From positions 49,299 to 113,298 of the forward strand of contig JASANG010004111.1 in the NCBI GenBank assembly GCA_030248215.1: a stretch of DNA of 64,000 bases, in the 5' to 3' direction. A model generated the notes under the pieces. It was not told the origin of the DNA. It saw nothing but the letters and a program-made list of their open reading frames with translations, and made no database searches. A program made the translations under genes and the position numbers. Every line of letters begins with the position of its first letter. The stretch's first letter is position 1. This stretch comes from Enoplolaimus lenunculus (taxonomy: Eukaryota; Nematoda; Enoplea; Enoplida; Thoracostomopsidae). This document shows, one piece after another, positions 47,570 through 58,553 of this stretch.

Positions 47570-47990
47570 CCTAATCAAGTTCGTATCCCTAATAAGAGTA
47601 CGTCAGCGGATAGAGTCTGTAACCCGTATAATTATGAGTCCATAAATGTCAATTATCCCTAACTGTAAAGTGCACAAATAACTCCAGGGATCAAATAAAA
47701 ATAAGGTCGAAACTTTTAAAGGATGTTTCATTTTGAAGTACATTCCTAAGTATAACCTTGCATCATCGCCTAGTTTTTGATACAAGCAAATAAACGTTTA
47801 ATTCAACGGATAGCCGCCATCCCGGATATAAAAATCAGTAACGAAGTGCGGCGGAAGGTGGGATAAAACATAACAGTCCGTAACCGAATAACAGTAACAG
47901 GGGGAGGGTACCCTCTTGAGAGACCTAATATATGTCAGTTTTCTCTTCTTCGGGTCAATACACTGCAAAAAATTGTGAGTCATATTGAGT
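47570..47990. repeat. Dispersed direct repeat, copy 2
   Basis: Same orientation and word order as 44214-44570 (CCATAAATGTCAATTATCCC, CTAACTGTAAAG, CTCCAGGGATCAAATAAA, ATCAGTAACGAAGTG, ACATAACAGTCC, CGAATAACAG). Its right part abuts a small palindromic element starting at 47963. A third partial relative of the CCGAATAA..AGGGGG end lies near 48195-48260. Confidence 0.7.
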
Positions 47991-48154
47991 CTCTCCGAAA
48001 TAGGCTCTACGGGACTACACAAACTGAGTCAAATTCGACTACGCCAATTTGAGCCGCACGTCTGACTCTGGCCGAGTCGAATTTGACTCGTTGTGTTGTC
48101 CCGTACTTAGAGCCTATTTTAGAGAGAGTCAATTTGACTCACCATTTTTTGCAG
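47963..48154. mobile_element. Near-palindromic 192-bp fold-back element
   Basis: Begins CTGCAAAAAATTGTGAGTCA and ends ACTCACCATTTTTTGCAG. The arms pair for about 80 bp each (AGGCTCTACGGGAC with GTCCCGTACTTAGAGCCT; GAGTCAAATTCGACT with AGTCGAATTTGACTC), leaving a short loop. Flanks share ATACA, a weak candidate target duplication. Confidence 0.85.
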
Positions 48155-48319
48155 GATACAGTACCAATTTAATTTAAACTCGTTGCTAGGTAGTCGAGAA
48201 CCGAATAATGAAGGGGGCACCCCTGGAAAGGAAAAAATTTTTCTGACAGGCTATTCGGGTCACTACATTACCGCAACTATATACTAGTGAAAATTATGAA
48301 AATAAAAGGCGAGTTCGGA

Positions 48320-48830
48320 CGTTATCCGTCCTTTTGGTTGATAGGAAAAGTTAGAGGAGTAAACCGGGAGAAGTGTAAAAGTTAAACGTATAGGCTTTCT
48401 CTAAGTCTGGCAGCGAAGGAACTGTTTGGTAGGCCTTTCTGGAAATTTGGGATGTGTGGTTCGTTTAGGGAAACGGAAAAGTGGAAAAGTCAAGCCTAGG
48501 TATATATGATTTCTTTGATTGATAGGGAAAATTATAGGTGTAGGCGAGGTCGGAAAACAGGAAAAGTGGAAAATTTGAACGTTTGTTTTCAAGTGATTTG
48601 GCAGAGAAAATCTGAAGCATAGGTTTTTTAGAAAACGGGAATTTTAAAAAATTTAAAACTTAAAGATTTTCCGTGGTTATGTAGGCAAAACCTGAAGCGA
48701 ACGTTTTGTTTGGAATACGAGGAAAGTGGAAAACTTATACGTATAGATTTTCCTTGATTAGGTAGAAATATTCAAAAGCGTAGGGTTTGTTTATAAAACG
48801 GGAACAGTAGAAAATCTAAACGCTTAAATT
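48320..48830. repeat. Degenerate satellite-like array, units near 100 bp
   Basis: Repeating theme: GGAAAAGTGGAAAA, then AACGTATAG, TTTTCC.TGATT, TAGG.AAAA, AAGCGTAGG and TTTGTTT, in about five diverged copies. No open frame matches a known protein. Confidence 0.6.
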
Positions 48831-48837
48831 TCCCAGC

Positions 48838-49345
48838 CAAAATTATGCTTGTGACGGTTCCTACCAAACCAGCGGAATTGCTAGTCGTCATACAGGAGTG
48901 ACTACACTTCAAAAATTTTCCGTACCAAATTATGAGAATTGAAAATTTAGGCGTATGAGTTTTCCAGTTTTCCGTTTTCCAAAGAAATTTTACGCTCGCC
49001 ATTTTCTTCACGATACTTGTTTGCCACTATACAATTTTCGGGGCATAACTATTTTTACTTGTAACATAAAATGTTTCGTTTTCTTGCTTAAAACTAGTTT
49101 CTAGTGCAAAAATGTTTCGTCAAAGGATACTAAGAAGGATGGGGGCTTAGGCGTTTAAATTTTCCTCTTTCTGTTTTCCAAACTATCTTACACATCAGAT
49201 TTTTCCTTCCGAACCAGGGATTATCCAGGCTTATGAATTTTTCACTCTCCCAGTTTTCTCACCCAAACTTATGCTTGCGATTTTTGCTACGAAACCAGCG
49301 GAGTTCATAGTCGTCATACAGGAGTGACTATGCTGCACTCCTGGT
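48838..49345. repeat. Two-copy direct repeat, 425-bp spacing
   Basis: TCGTCATACAGGAGTGACTA occurs at 48886 and at about 49311, preceded in both by TATGCTTG and AAACCAGCGGA. The intervening sequence carries AAATTTTCC/TTTTCCGTTTTCC words that are the reverse complement of the adjoining array theme. Confidence 0.7.
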
Positions 49346-49836
49346 CATAAGTTTTACAACTTGGAAAATTTGAAGACCCCGTGTTATACATGGGCCAACA
49401 AAAGCTAGAAATATATTCTGTGTATCACGCCTTACGGCGTGAACATATAAAGTGTATATTCGTCCTGTTGTATTGAATTCATGTTCTTAAATTTCGCATC
49501 GCCAAATTCAGTTTCTGCACTGGCATGCATTGCCTTTAATACAATAATTTACACAATGCTTGCCCGGAAACAACGACAGGCTCAAAAATGTCATGTTTCA
49601 GAATAACTTGCCGCTTGCATACAAACTGCGTAGATGTACATTTAAAATTGTAAGACCTGTGCGTGCGATATATCTTCCCTACTGTAACAGTAACAATATG
49701 GTCTACGTTAACGTAAGTTACATTATTTCATAAATATGCAAATCAAAACCGACGCGAACAACTATCTAAACACCACGTCGCTGAGGCGAGGTCGCGAAAA
49801 ATAACATAAACTTTGATAGTTTTAAGTAAAGTATTC

Positions 49837-50035
49837 GGCCCATGTAAAGATCAGTTTCGGAACGTTTTTCTGCGGGACTGCAATAGAATACGCTTACGTA
49901 AGCTTTAAACCATTTTTAGCTTAGGGTTAGGTTTAGGTAGAAGCTTATTTTTACGCTAAGGCTTTAGGCTTTGCGTAGAGTTATGCTAAAAAATATGCTA
50001 ATGTCACTGTTACGATCCTGTTGTACAGATTGGCC
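49837..50035. mobile_element. Telomere-like-core miniature element, diverged copy
   Basis: Ends GGCCCATGTAAAGATCAG and, on the other strand, GGCCAATCTGTACAACAGGA. The core has TTAGCTTAGGGTTAGGTTTA and GGCTTTAGGC. It shares TTTTTCTG.GGG.CTGCAATAGA with the 40273-40764 copies. Flanks do not give a clear duplication. Confidence 0.7.
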
Positions 50036-52497
50036 GAATGTTCCAACTATAGTTTGCAATCGCAGCAGGTTGTTTCAAAAACAAAGATAATCTGCAATCC
50101 TAAACGATTATAGTGCATCTTTGTTTCTAGTCTCAGTCACCACATGCTTGCTAATTCTTTATATTCGATACTATTTCAGCAGCCAAATACGCGCAAAGCG
50201 TATATAAGCCTAATGTCTAGAGTTGTAAAGAGCATATATATATAAGCCTAAAACATAACATATCGCCAAGCCTAAGACTAAACCTTAGTCTGAGCTTAAA
50301 AGCCTGTGCATAGTTCAAAATTTGGGCTGTGCCTTCCACTAAACTTAGAACGCTTTGAAATAAAAAAATTTTAATTACAATTGAAAATATTTTGCATTTA
50401 AGCCAGACTCCCAGTGTCCAGTCTCCCAGTATCTCCATCTCCCAGTTTTTTAGTGTTCCAGCGTGCTAGAGTTTCAGACTTCCATTGTACAAGCCTCGCA
50501 GTCTCCGAGTAGGAAGGCCCCGATAAATAACGTGTGCCAAGTTTTCTTTGAATTATTTCGTCAATGAATACTTTGCAAATTGTTGCCAAGTTACGAACAA
50601 GCTTACTGAACAGCACAACTTTGACAAAAGAACGAAAAATTTGACTACCGAAATTGCTAAAAAGTGAGGAATGCCAATGCGGTATTTTGTCACCTTAAAG
50701 TCGCCGCTGGTTGCTTACAACGCTGGATTACAACGATTTCAACGGTCAAATTTTGCTTTTGTAAAATCTGTGTCACAATTCAGAGCTTTTCAAAAGAGTT
50801 ACAATTTTGCGTTTCTGTTAGGAAACATTTAGGTTCAGTTACAGTTGCTTTTCCTAAAATGCAATATTAAAGTTTCAAATCTACTTTTAGAAATACAGCA
50901 TTTTACAATACATTTTTCAATGAGCATTAGTATGTCTCAGCGTGCTTTTTGAACTAAAGAGTGCACTCAAATCAACTTTAGAACCACTTCACTTAGGTAA
51001 GGTTTTAGCAAATTTCTTTTGGATATGTTGTTTCAGTTTAAAACTTCAGTTTATTGTTGATATTCTATTCCAGCACAGACGTACGAAACCAATATCTTTA
51101 TATAGTGTGGTTATTTACATATATATGGTAAAAGTTCTACTGGGCATCGAATAATCCGGATATCCGGAAATTCTTACCGGACATTAATTCGGATATCCGT
51201 ATTTATCCAGCTATCCGAACAGATATTTTTCATATCGATATCAGAAATTGATTTTTGAGTTTGGCGGATTTTGGAACATCAGTTTTTATTTGAAAGCGTC
51301 ATTTAGTACTCACTGAAGCTGCCCTGAGATGCTTAATGATTGGTATGGGCTCAAAACCGCCAGCATGTCTACATAATATGATTTAATTGCCTTTATTTTG
51401 AGTATATATACCTACATTATTGGAGCAATAGTGTTCCAGATCCCATCGTCATACCAAAAGATATCTATACTAATTTTTTCAAATATATATAATCCTTATT
51501 TGCGCTAGCCTCCTAAAATTACGTTGGTTTGAGACTTTTTCTTTCTGCTCTTTAAGGAATGTACAGCGTTTTTAAACATCATACAAAAACTTCTCATGGA
51601 TTAAACTAAATGTGCTTATCCGTTCGATATGCTACTAAAAAGGTCTCTTTTTTCTATTAAATAAAGTAAAAATTTACGTTTGCCTATTTTAAATAATTTA
51701 AATTTTAAAATTTAAAAATCTTTCAATATCGCTTTTTGTTATACTGAAAAGGTTGCGAGTCCTTCGTATAAAGTCCATTTTTTTCGATGCCGCCTCAGAG
51801 CGAACGCCACGGATTGAGGAGTACCATAAGCACCACTTTAGACACAATTTGAAGGTTTTATAGTGATATTTGTTGGCTGATTCGACAATATTGGCTGTTA
51901 TCAACCACAAACTCGTTTCTGCGCAAGTTCTATTACAGTTTTACGCATGGAAATTTTAACCTTGTTCACAGCGATGCTGCCGTATATATAAGTCGTTTAA
52001 GAATGCTTGAAAATTCAAATATTTAAGCGTTTATGCCGCTTAATGACAATTCTAGGACCCACTTGGGTTGCAAGTAATTGCCTTCAATAAGAACAGAGTG
52101 AAGTTGTTGAAACGTGAGAGGTGCAGGGTATATGTATATACGGATACAAGCTGTGTGAGCGTCTTGTGAGGTTGTTGTTGTTGCATTTGATATATTGCAG
52201 TTACAATTTGTTATCGTTAGTGTTTTACCTGTTCCATTACTGCAGGCGATTTTAACTATTTTTAGATTTTACTATTTTGTAGCTATTTTTTTTGCATAGA
52301 ATGACTAGCGATCCAGGCCGGTAATTTAATAGCGTGACGAGAGTGAGACAAAAGGCGGTCACTTTAATTGGTTTGATTTTTGTCCGACTCAACGAACTAC
52401 TTTTATTGGATCGTTGCTAACGATTTGCCATTCTATTTAAATAACGCAATAATTGTAAGCTTTCGGCGACCGCTGTTATAATCCTATTAAAATCATA

Positions 52498-52652
52498 GAC
52501 CCGTGCTACTTTATGAGGCATCCAGGTTTCTGGTGGGTCAATAAAAGAACAGGTTTAGATTCTGGATTACATTTTTTGTTTAGGCTTAGGCGTAGGCTTA
52601 GGCTTAGGAATACGCTTAATCTACTGTTACGCCCCTTAAAGTAATATTGGCC
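52498..52652. mobile_element. Telomere-like-core miniature element, reverse-oriented copy
   Basis: The right end CGCCCCTTAAAGTAATATTGGCC is the complement of the left end of 44841-45025. The interior TCTGGTGGGTC, GGTTTAGATTCTGG and ATTACATTTTTTG matches that copy on the other strand. The core is TTAGGCTTAGGCGTAGGCTT, the best TTAGGC run in the window. The left end is more diverged and the flanks do not match. Confidence 0.8.
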
Positions 52653-54227
52653 CAGGTAGACAAGCCGAAAGCAACGAATACTTTGTATATAATGAAGTTA
52701 GTCCATGTTAATTATAGTGGTTCTATTCACTTTGAAACAGGAAAACTAGAGAATTTAGACTTCCGGATGGTTTAGGCTTTGGCTTAGAATAATGTATATG
52801 CTTATTGTTAGGCTTAGGTTTAGGCTTACATTTATTGTTAAATTACGTATGTCATAACGTTTGTGTCGTTGTTGCTTTAGGTAACTCCAGAAGGCGTAGC
52901 TAGGACATTGTTTCAGGAGTAGCCAACTTCGTTAGCATTTTTGCACGTCAGCTGAAAATTTTTTCTGCTCTAGGACCGGATAGATTAGTTTAAATCATGT
53001 AACACTTCATCTCATCTTGTATAATACGATAACGATCCTAGTTAAGACAATGTGTGAGGTTATCTATGTTTGTGAATGTCTTACTTTGTGTTGGTAGAAG
53101 CTTCTGTTTCAATGCTACTTATAGCAGTGTTTTTCGAACATCAATTTTGAAAAATTATACATGTGGCAACTGGCAACGCGAACATACTTTAAATCTTTAA
53201 ATCATTTTTGGCTGATTAATTTTGAGGCATCGCTTTTGCCTATAATTCTGGCTACCGAGTTTTCCTTAATTCCTATAATTATAAATAATGGCTAAATTGA
53301 AATTTTATTTAACTTCAATTTTTTGCCTTAAACAGTTATAAAAATTTCATTTATATCCTTCTAAATGTATTTTTTCTCGTTTCAATATTTTTTGTAACAG
53401 TTGAAATGGTTTCTTGTAAAAATCCACGGCAGTAATTTTTGTAGAGTTCGGTTTAATTAGCCGGTTAACTGGCATATCTATAGATCATGTCTAGGTTTTG
53501 TAATTCGAAATTGTAATTAATTGTCAAGATAATTGTGTTTTTCACTAGTATTTCCCTACATAGATTTTTTGTTAATTTTGGGCAAAATTAAACTAAACCA
53601 AACAGTAGTGCAGCAGTCAGCCAGGGAGCCGAAATTTGGCAAGCCACAATCCGAAACGTACAAACAAAATTTTGTAAGAAAGGTAGCATCCCTAACAGAC
53701 AATTTATTACGACTTATTGCATGGCGCACTTGTAACCAAAACAAGTAGATGTGTTAACAAGCAGCCCCTGAAAGCGGCAGAGAGACGGGGTTGTATATCC
53801 CGCGTATGAATCAGGTTTAATTCACGAAGAGTAATTATGCATCAAACCTGAATTTACGCTAATATTATTACACTATCCCAAAGCCTATGCATCAAACCAC
53901 AGTGCAAGCCTTAATCTCACGACTTTATTCGGGACCATTTTCACGTATGTATCAGGAAAAAACGGAATGAACTGAATAAGTATAGCAACAAATTGGTTCC
54001 AACCCAATTTATTCTTTGCCAAACACCAAACGCGACCCATTATAATCAGAGGCGGAGCATTTTTGTGGATGTCTACATTTGAGCAACATTTTAATGCCCC
54101 AATGTTATAAAAATTCATAAGCTTCTCGCACTGTAATTTGTTTTTGTATATAATATATATACTTAAGTTAATGGAATAGCTGTTTTTCATGCAATCTTAA
54201 AAATTACTAAAATCTGAACATTTTCAT

Positions 54228-54345
54228 TTCCAACGAAAATTTTTGAGCAAAGGTTTCAGAAATCCCAAGCGGGGATTGAACAAAGACCACCTAGATCTCA
54301 GTCAAGCTGCTAACCAACTGCGTTACAGGCTATAGGAAATAGAAA
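54228..54345 (-). repeat. tRNA-derived SINE fragment
   Basis: On the minus strand: an A-box-like CGCAGTTGGTTAGCAGC, a D/anticodon-like middle, the B-box word GTTCAATCC, then GCTTGGGATT and the tail GCTCAAAAATTTTCGTTG. It resembles a tRNA closely in box spacing, but the sequence continues into the same tail as the other SINE pieces, so it is called a SINE. Confidence 0.65.
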
Positions 54346-56267
54346 AATCGGGGAAACCAGCCGTTCAAAACGGGGAGCATCTTCTCGATAGGCGAAAATA
54401 AAGTTCCATCTTTATGCTGAGATAAGCAAAAAATATTTAAAATTCTTAATAGTTATCCTACAAACCGGAATAGTTACGCGCTGACCGGATATTAAATGTT
54501 TCAAAATGGGAAAATTTCTGAAATAGGTTTCCCGGCAACAATTTAGCTCTTAAACGAAACGGCCTCCAGGCTGTCTCAAAAATGGCATACATTATTTGCC
54601 AGTATATGAATATATAGAATAATTACCTGTGTGTAACCCGTACAAATATTTATCGTACAGGAAGGAACACTACGATTTTGGTTAAATTTTAGCAATGTGT
54701 ATTATATTCGTACTTGTTCACTTTTGAGATGGCCCCTTAAAAGCAGCTAAAGCTACCGTAAGTAGCGTTACATATACACGCCTTCATCGCCTTTCTATAA
54801 TCTCATTTAATACGTTGAGTATATATAAAATGCAGCGTTATTATTGTTAATCCACTTCACCAAAAACTCTTGAGCATATATTAATAGCAGGAGCTGAATA
54901 TCTCTTGGCAAACAATTTTAAACAGACCGTTTTTGTATTCAAACTTTGCATTCAAAAAAGCTTTGAAGGACACAAAAAATGCAGCTTAAATTTTCACATC
55001 GTACATACACGTTTCCTTTGCTTCAAATGATTATATAAGCACAATTGTGTCCCAATCGCGAATAAGAAATTTCGTCCATAGTGAAAAGAACCGCAACCAA
55101 AACGACCGATAAGCCAAACGTATATTTAGCGCTAAATCATGATATCAAATTTTGGTTTTGATCCCTATTGACGAAGGCTTTTGGCGTGAGTTGGAGCGCG
55201 CCTGAATCCGCTAGTGTGTACCCCTTTTTGGCATCGTTTGAAACGTTTGAAGCACACCCGAGCGTCGTCGGCCTTTTACTTTAAATATGCGAATTATTTT
55301 TGCTTTTAAGAAAAGTTTCCTCGTTCTTGAAGATAAAGAATTTTTTTTGCATCGATTAAGGACCCTTCAAAGTTCGCACCGATGAGAGAGCGAGAGTACC
55401 TGCTTGAGAATGAAGAACAATAAAGAGTCGCGCAACTACTTTTTGGACAAAATTTCGTCCATTCTACAGTAATCTGTCTCGTTTTTCGGGCAGTTTTTTA
55501 AATACTTCGAATCCTTCTCATACCTCAAAATGGTCTTCAATAGTTTTTTGTTTTTTTGGATACACGCGGCCTATCTTCTTTTACAATAAAATATAACAAA
55601 TATTTTTATTTCTTGAAATCGCAATTTTTTTACTATAAATTTATTTTGCTGTGCAGTTTTACGGCTAAAACAGCAAAATCGGACCAAAAACAAACGTCTT
55701 GTACGTCCAAAAACTACACAGCACCAGTTGTTTTAAAATATTTGTAAAGATGATAAAACAAAAGAGAGAGAGAGAAAATGTTTGAAGTTTAAGACAAAAA
55801 AATGGTGTTTCTACGTATGTACTTCTGCAACCGATCCGTGATCTAAGCAAATAATGAATGAAGACGAAATATTTGTCTTAAAGAATCGTAATGGCAGACG
55901 CATCCAAATGCTAGACAACCCTTATTTTTCGGCAAAGTAAACGAATATTATTATGCGCGAAATATACATATACATATACACGTATATATAGTAATGTGAA
56001 ACTAAATACGTTAAAAATAAAGCACCTTTTTAAATAATGCGTTAAAAGGTTCTCACAGTTTGAGCCCCACTGCATCTGCAGCAAAATTTACGTAAAATGC
56101 TCTATAAGGTCATTTTTTAACTGAGAATTATTTAGCAGGATTAGCTGGCAAATGTGAAACACGCTCTAAAGCTCAAACAATTTAGCGGTGTATTCATATT
56201 TCATATATATGCATATTTCTCGAGCATCAAAATTACATTAGATCCATTGAACCGAAAAGTTTGCATA

Positions 56268-56360
56268 TCTGCGTAGTTTAGTAGTTATGGTAGCGGACAA
56301 GTAATTACGCTCATCGAGGATTTGAGCCCCAGCACATCTGCAGCAAAATTTTCGTGGTAG
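56268..56360 (+). repeat. tRNA-like SINE head within left arm (with a partial copy at 56047-56090)
   Basis: TAGTTTAGTAGTTATGG resembles an A box and GGATTTGAGCCCC a B box, followed by ACATCTGCAGCAAAATTTTC. A second, shorter piece with TTTGAGCCCCACTGCATCTG and the same tail lies at 56061-56090. Both have partners in the right arm (62924-63013 and 63184-63225), so they predate the inverted duplication. Confidence 0.6.
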
Positions 56361-56384
56361 GTTTTATATATAGTGCTACTTAAA

Positions 56385-56800
56385 CGTTTAACATTTGGAA
56401 AATGCTAAAATACAAGTCTAAAAAGAATATAATAATTATTAAAATGCATGTATTTCAGTAAGTTTGTCGTAACTGAGAAATTCATCAAACATCGTTAGTT
56501 GGTCATATGTTACTGCAGTTTTTATGCGATCAAACATTTGGCATTAAGAAACTGAAAATTATTTTCTTAATAAATTAATTGCTAATAAATTTACACGTTT
56601 AAAATTTCGAAAAATGTTAAAATACAGGTCTAAAAAGAACATAATAATAATAATAATAATAATAATCATAATAATAATAATATTAATAGTAGTAATAATA
56701 ATAATAATTAAAATGCATGTATTTCAGTTAGTTTTACGTGGCTGACATATTCTACAAACATCTTTAGTTGGTCAAAAACTGATTACTCAAAACGTTTACA
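56385..56800 (+). repeat. Direct repeat and AAT microsatellite in left arm
   Basis: The block GTTAAAATACAGGTCTAAAAAG..AATTAAAATGCATGTATTTCAG..CATCTTTAGTTGGTC follows a related block at 56385-56510 (GCTAAAATACAAGTC..AAAATGCATGTATTTCAG..CATCGTTAGTTGGTC). The second copy carries an expanded AAT tract at 56641-56708. Confidence 0.8.
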
Positions 56801-58553
56801 CAAAAAGTAAAGGTTCTGGTTAAAGCTTAACATATTGACCAATTTGTTTGTAAATATGATCCAAAATTATTATGACTGATGTGTAAAAAAGGCTAAAAAT
56901 CTCTTAATATCTGCAATACGTTTGGAACTGAATATATATCAGGTTGCAGGCTTGTCTGCTTAGCTAAAACAACCAAATTTTCGACAAGTTATGTAACTTT
57001 CTGCTGAATAAATATTTTTCAGCTTTAATAGTGTAGGGTCATCAAATTAATATTCACAAATCTTCATGAAGAGTTTATTATTAAATTAATTTAAAACTGG
57101 CAAACGCAAAGTAAAACGTTCATATATACATTCAAAGTTGTAACATTACTGTTTATTTCAATCAGTTGATTAGTCGTACCACAAGCTAGTTAGTTAATAT
57201 TTCTGAGTTAACATCAGTAAGATAAGTTGATTAAAGTCATATTCGCACTTACAAGTTTTGCCCAAAATCCCGTTCGAAAAACTTGCAGCTGCAAATAATT
57301 CATTAAAAATCATAGCTAAGAATTTAGTTCACATGTGTGAATGACCATGTAAGTTCAATGAAATTATACCAGCCGATTTCTTATTGGCTAATGAAAAAAA
57401 TGGAAGTTCTGCGTACAGTTTGCAGATGCAAGTTCTCGCAGCAAAAACTTACACGTGTGAATAGGGCTTAACTCAGAATGATTCGGATCAACTCGGAATT
57501 CTGCGTTTTGATAGCACTAACTCAAAAATAGGGATTTAGCTCATTCACAGTTAAAATTAACTCTCTGGAATTTACGGCGATTTAAAAACGAAAAAAACCC
57601 ACATTATTTCATTAGGTATTGCACCTGTTTAGTTTCTGCAACACCCTATATATAGTTGCACATCGACAATTTGTTGACATCTCAACCACCGTTGTTATAG
57701 CGCAAAAACTTATCATTCAAATTATATATTTCCAAAAAAGCTTCAAACCCTCACAAGTGCCAACTTTATTACAACAATGCCACTTTAATTAGGCATTAAT
57801 AGTCTGAACAATTCTGTTGATATATAAATATATATGTATATATGTATAAATACAAGGCTTCCTCAACGGAACCGGAAACTTGCTAATCTAGCATCAAAAG
57901 GCGACATAAAACATAAATAAACCCGCTTTCGCCTTAAGTATTGAACAGTTAAAACACTGAGAACAATGTTAGGGTATTTGAGTAAAAAACGCGAACAAGG
58001 AATATATCTCTAAACACAAGAAACTTGCTCTTATGTCAAGTTCAGTTGTGATAACAATATTGCAATGCAAATTGTTCACCAGAAACCAACGAATATGTAC
58101 CTATTTTTTGGTGAAATAGCTCTATCATATATATGAATGTTACCATTTCGAGTCTTTAAAAACATTTAAAAATATTTACTATGCCCGATTTAAAAACCGT
58201 CAAAATTTAGATGCACCAAAATGTAACTCGTCTTAATTACAGATTCCTGTCCATACTGCGAGACGTGGACATTGGTGAACACAGAAACTTTGAGACTTTG
58301 GCTTAGGCTTAGTGGACAAACCAGTATAACTAACATGGGCTGTAACGTAGTAATGTTTTTTATACCGAAAATATGTATCCTTTTTGACCTGAAAATCACT
58401 ATGTCCGTCTGTAGACGCAGCAAAGAACCACGGCTATAGCTCACCGCACCAAGATCGCATCCTCCCTTAATAACTAGTTACAGGCCGGGTGTCAAGTATA
58501 TGCTTATAAAATTTAAAATTTTGAAAACTCCGGCAACCCTCAAACACTGGAAA

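Larger units (their letters stand above)
43937..55289. other. Gene-free repeat-rich region downstream of DGCR6
   Basis: No conserved coding sequence recognised. Named repeats are listed separately. The parts left over (about 45040-45310, 46260-47550, 50530-51130, 51260-52490, 52850-54220 and 54350-55280) show only AT-rich sequence with isolated CCGGATATCC (51150-51220) and TTAGGC-like words (52780-52840). AATAAA words at 44251 and 44320 could serve DGCR6 polyadenylation but lie within a dispersed repeat. Confidence 0.6.
55290..58553 (+). repeat. Left arm of a 3.3-kb inverted repeat
   Basis: Reverse complement of 60736-64000. Long exact stretches pair, for example around 57855-57930 with 61360-61435 and 58250-58350 with 60940-61040. 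Differences include an indel near 57415 (about 28 bp missing from the right arm) and many small indels toward the outer end near 55320-55560. The arm contains SINE heads (56047-56090 and 56268-56360), an AAT array and TTAGGC-like words at 58295-58310. No protein frame recognised. Confidence 0.95.

Noticed and set aside
39091-49345. CRISPR-like array in the tandem-repeat regions
   Set aside because: Units are few, abutting and of long period without unique spacers; the gene content is animal.
52560-52615. TTAGGC run as a true telomere or chromosome-fusion scar
   Set aside because: The run is short, imperfect and sits inside a miniature element with inverted ends seen in other copies, so transposition explains it better.
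54260-54340. Functional tRNA gene on the minus strand
   Set aside because: Box-like words are present, but I could not close an acceptor stem, and the sequence continues into the tail shared by other SINE fragments.
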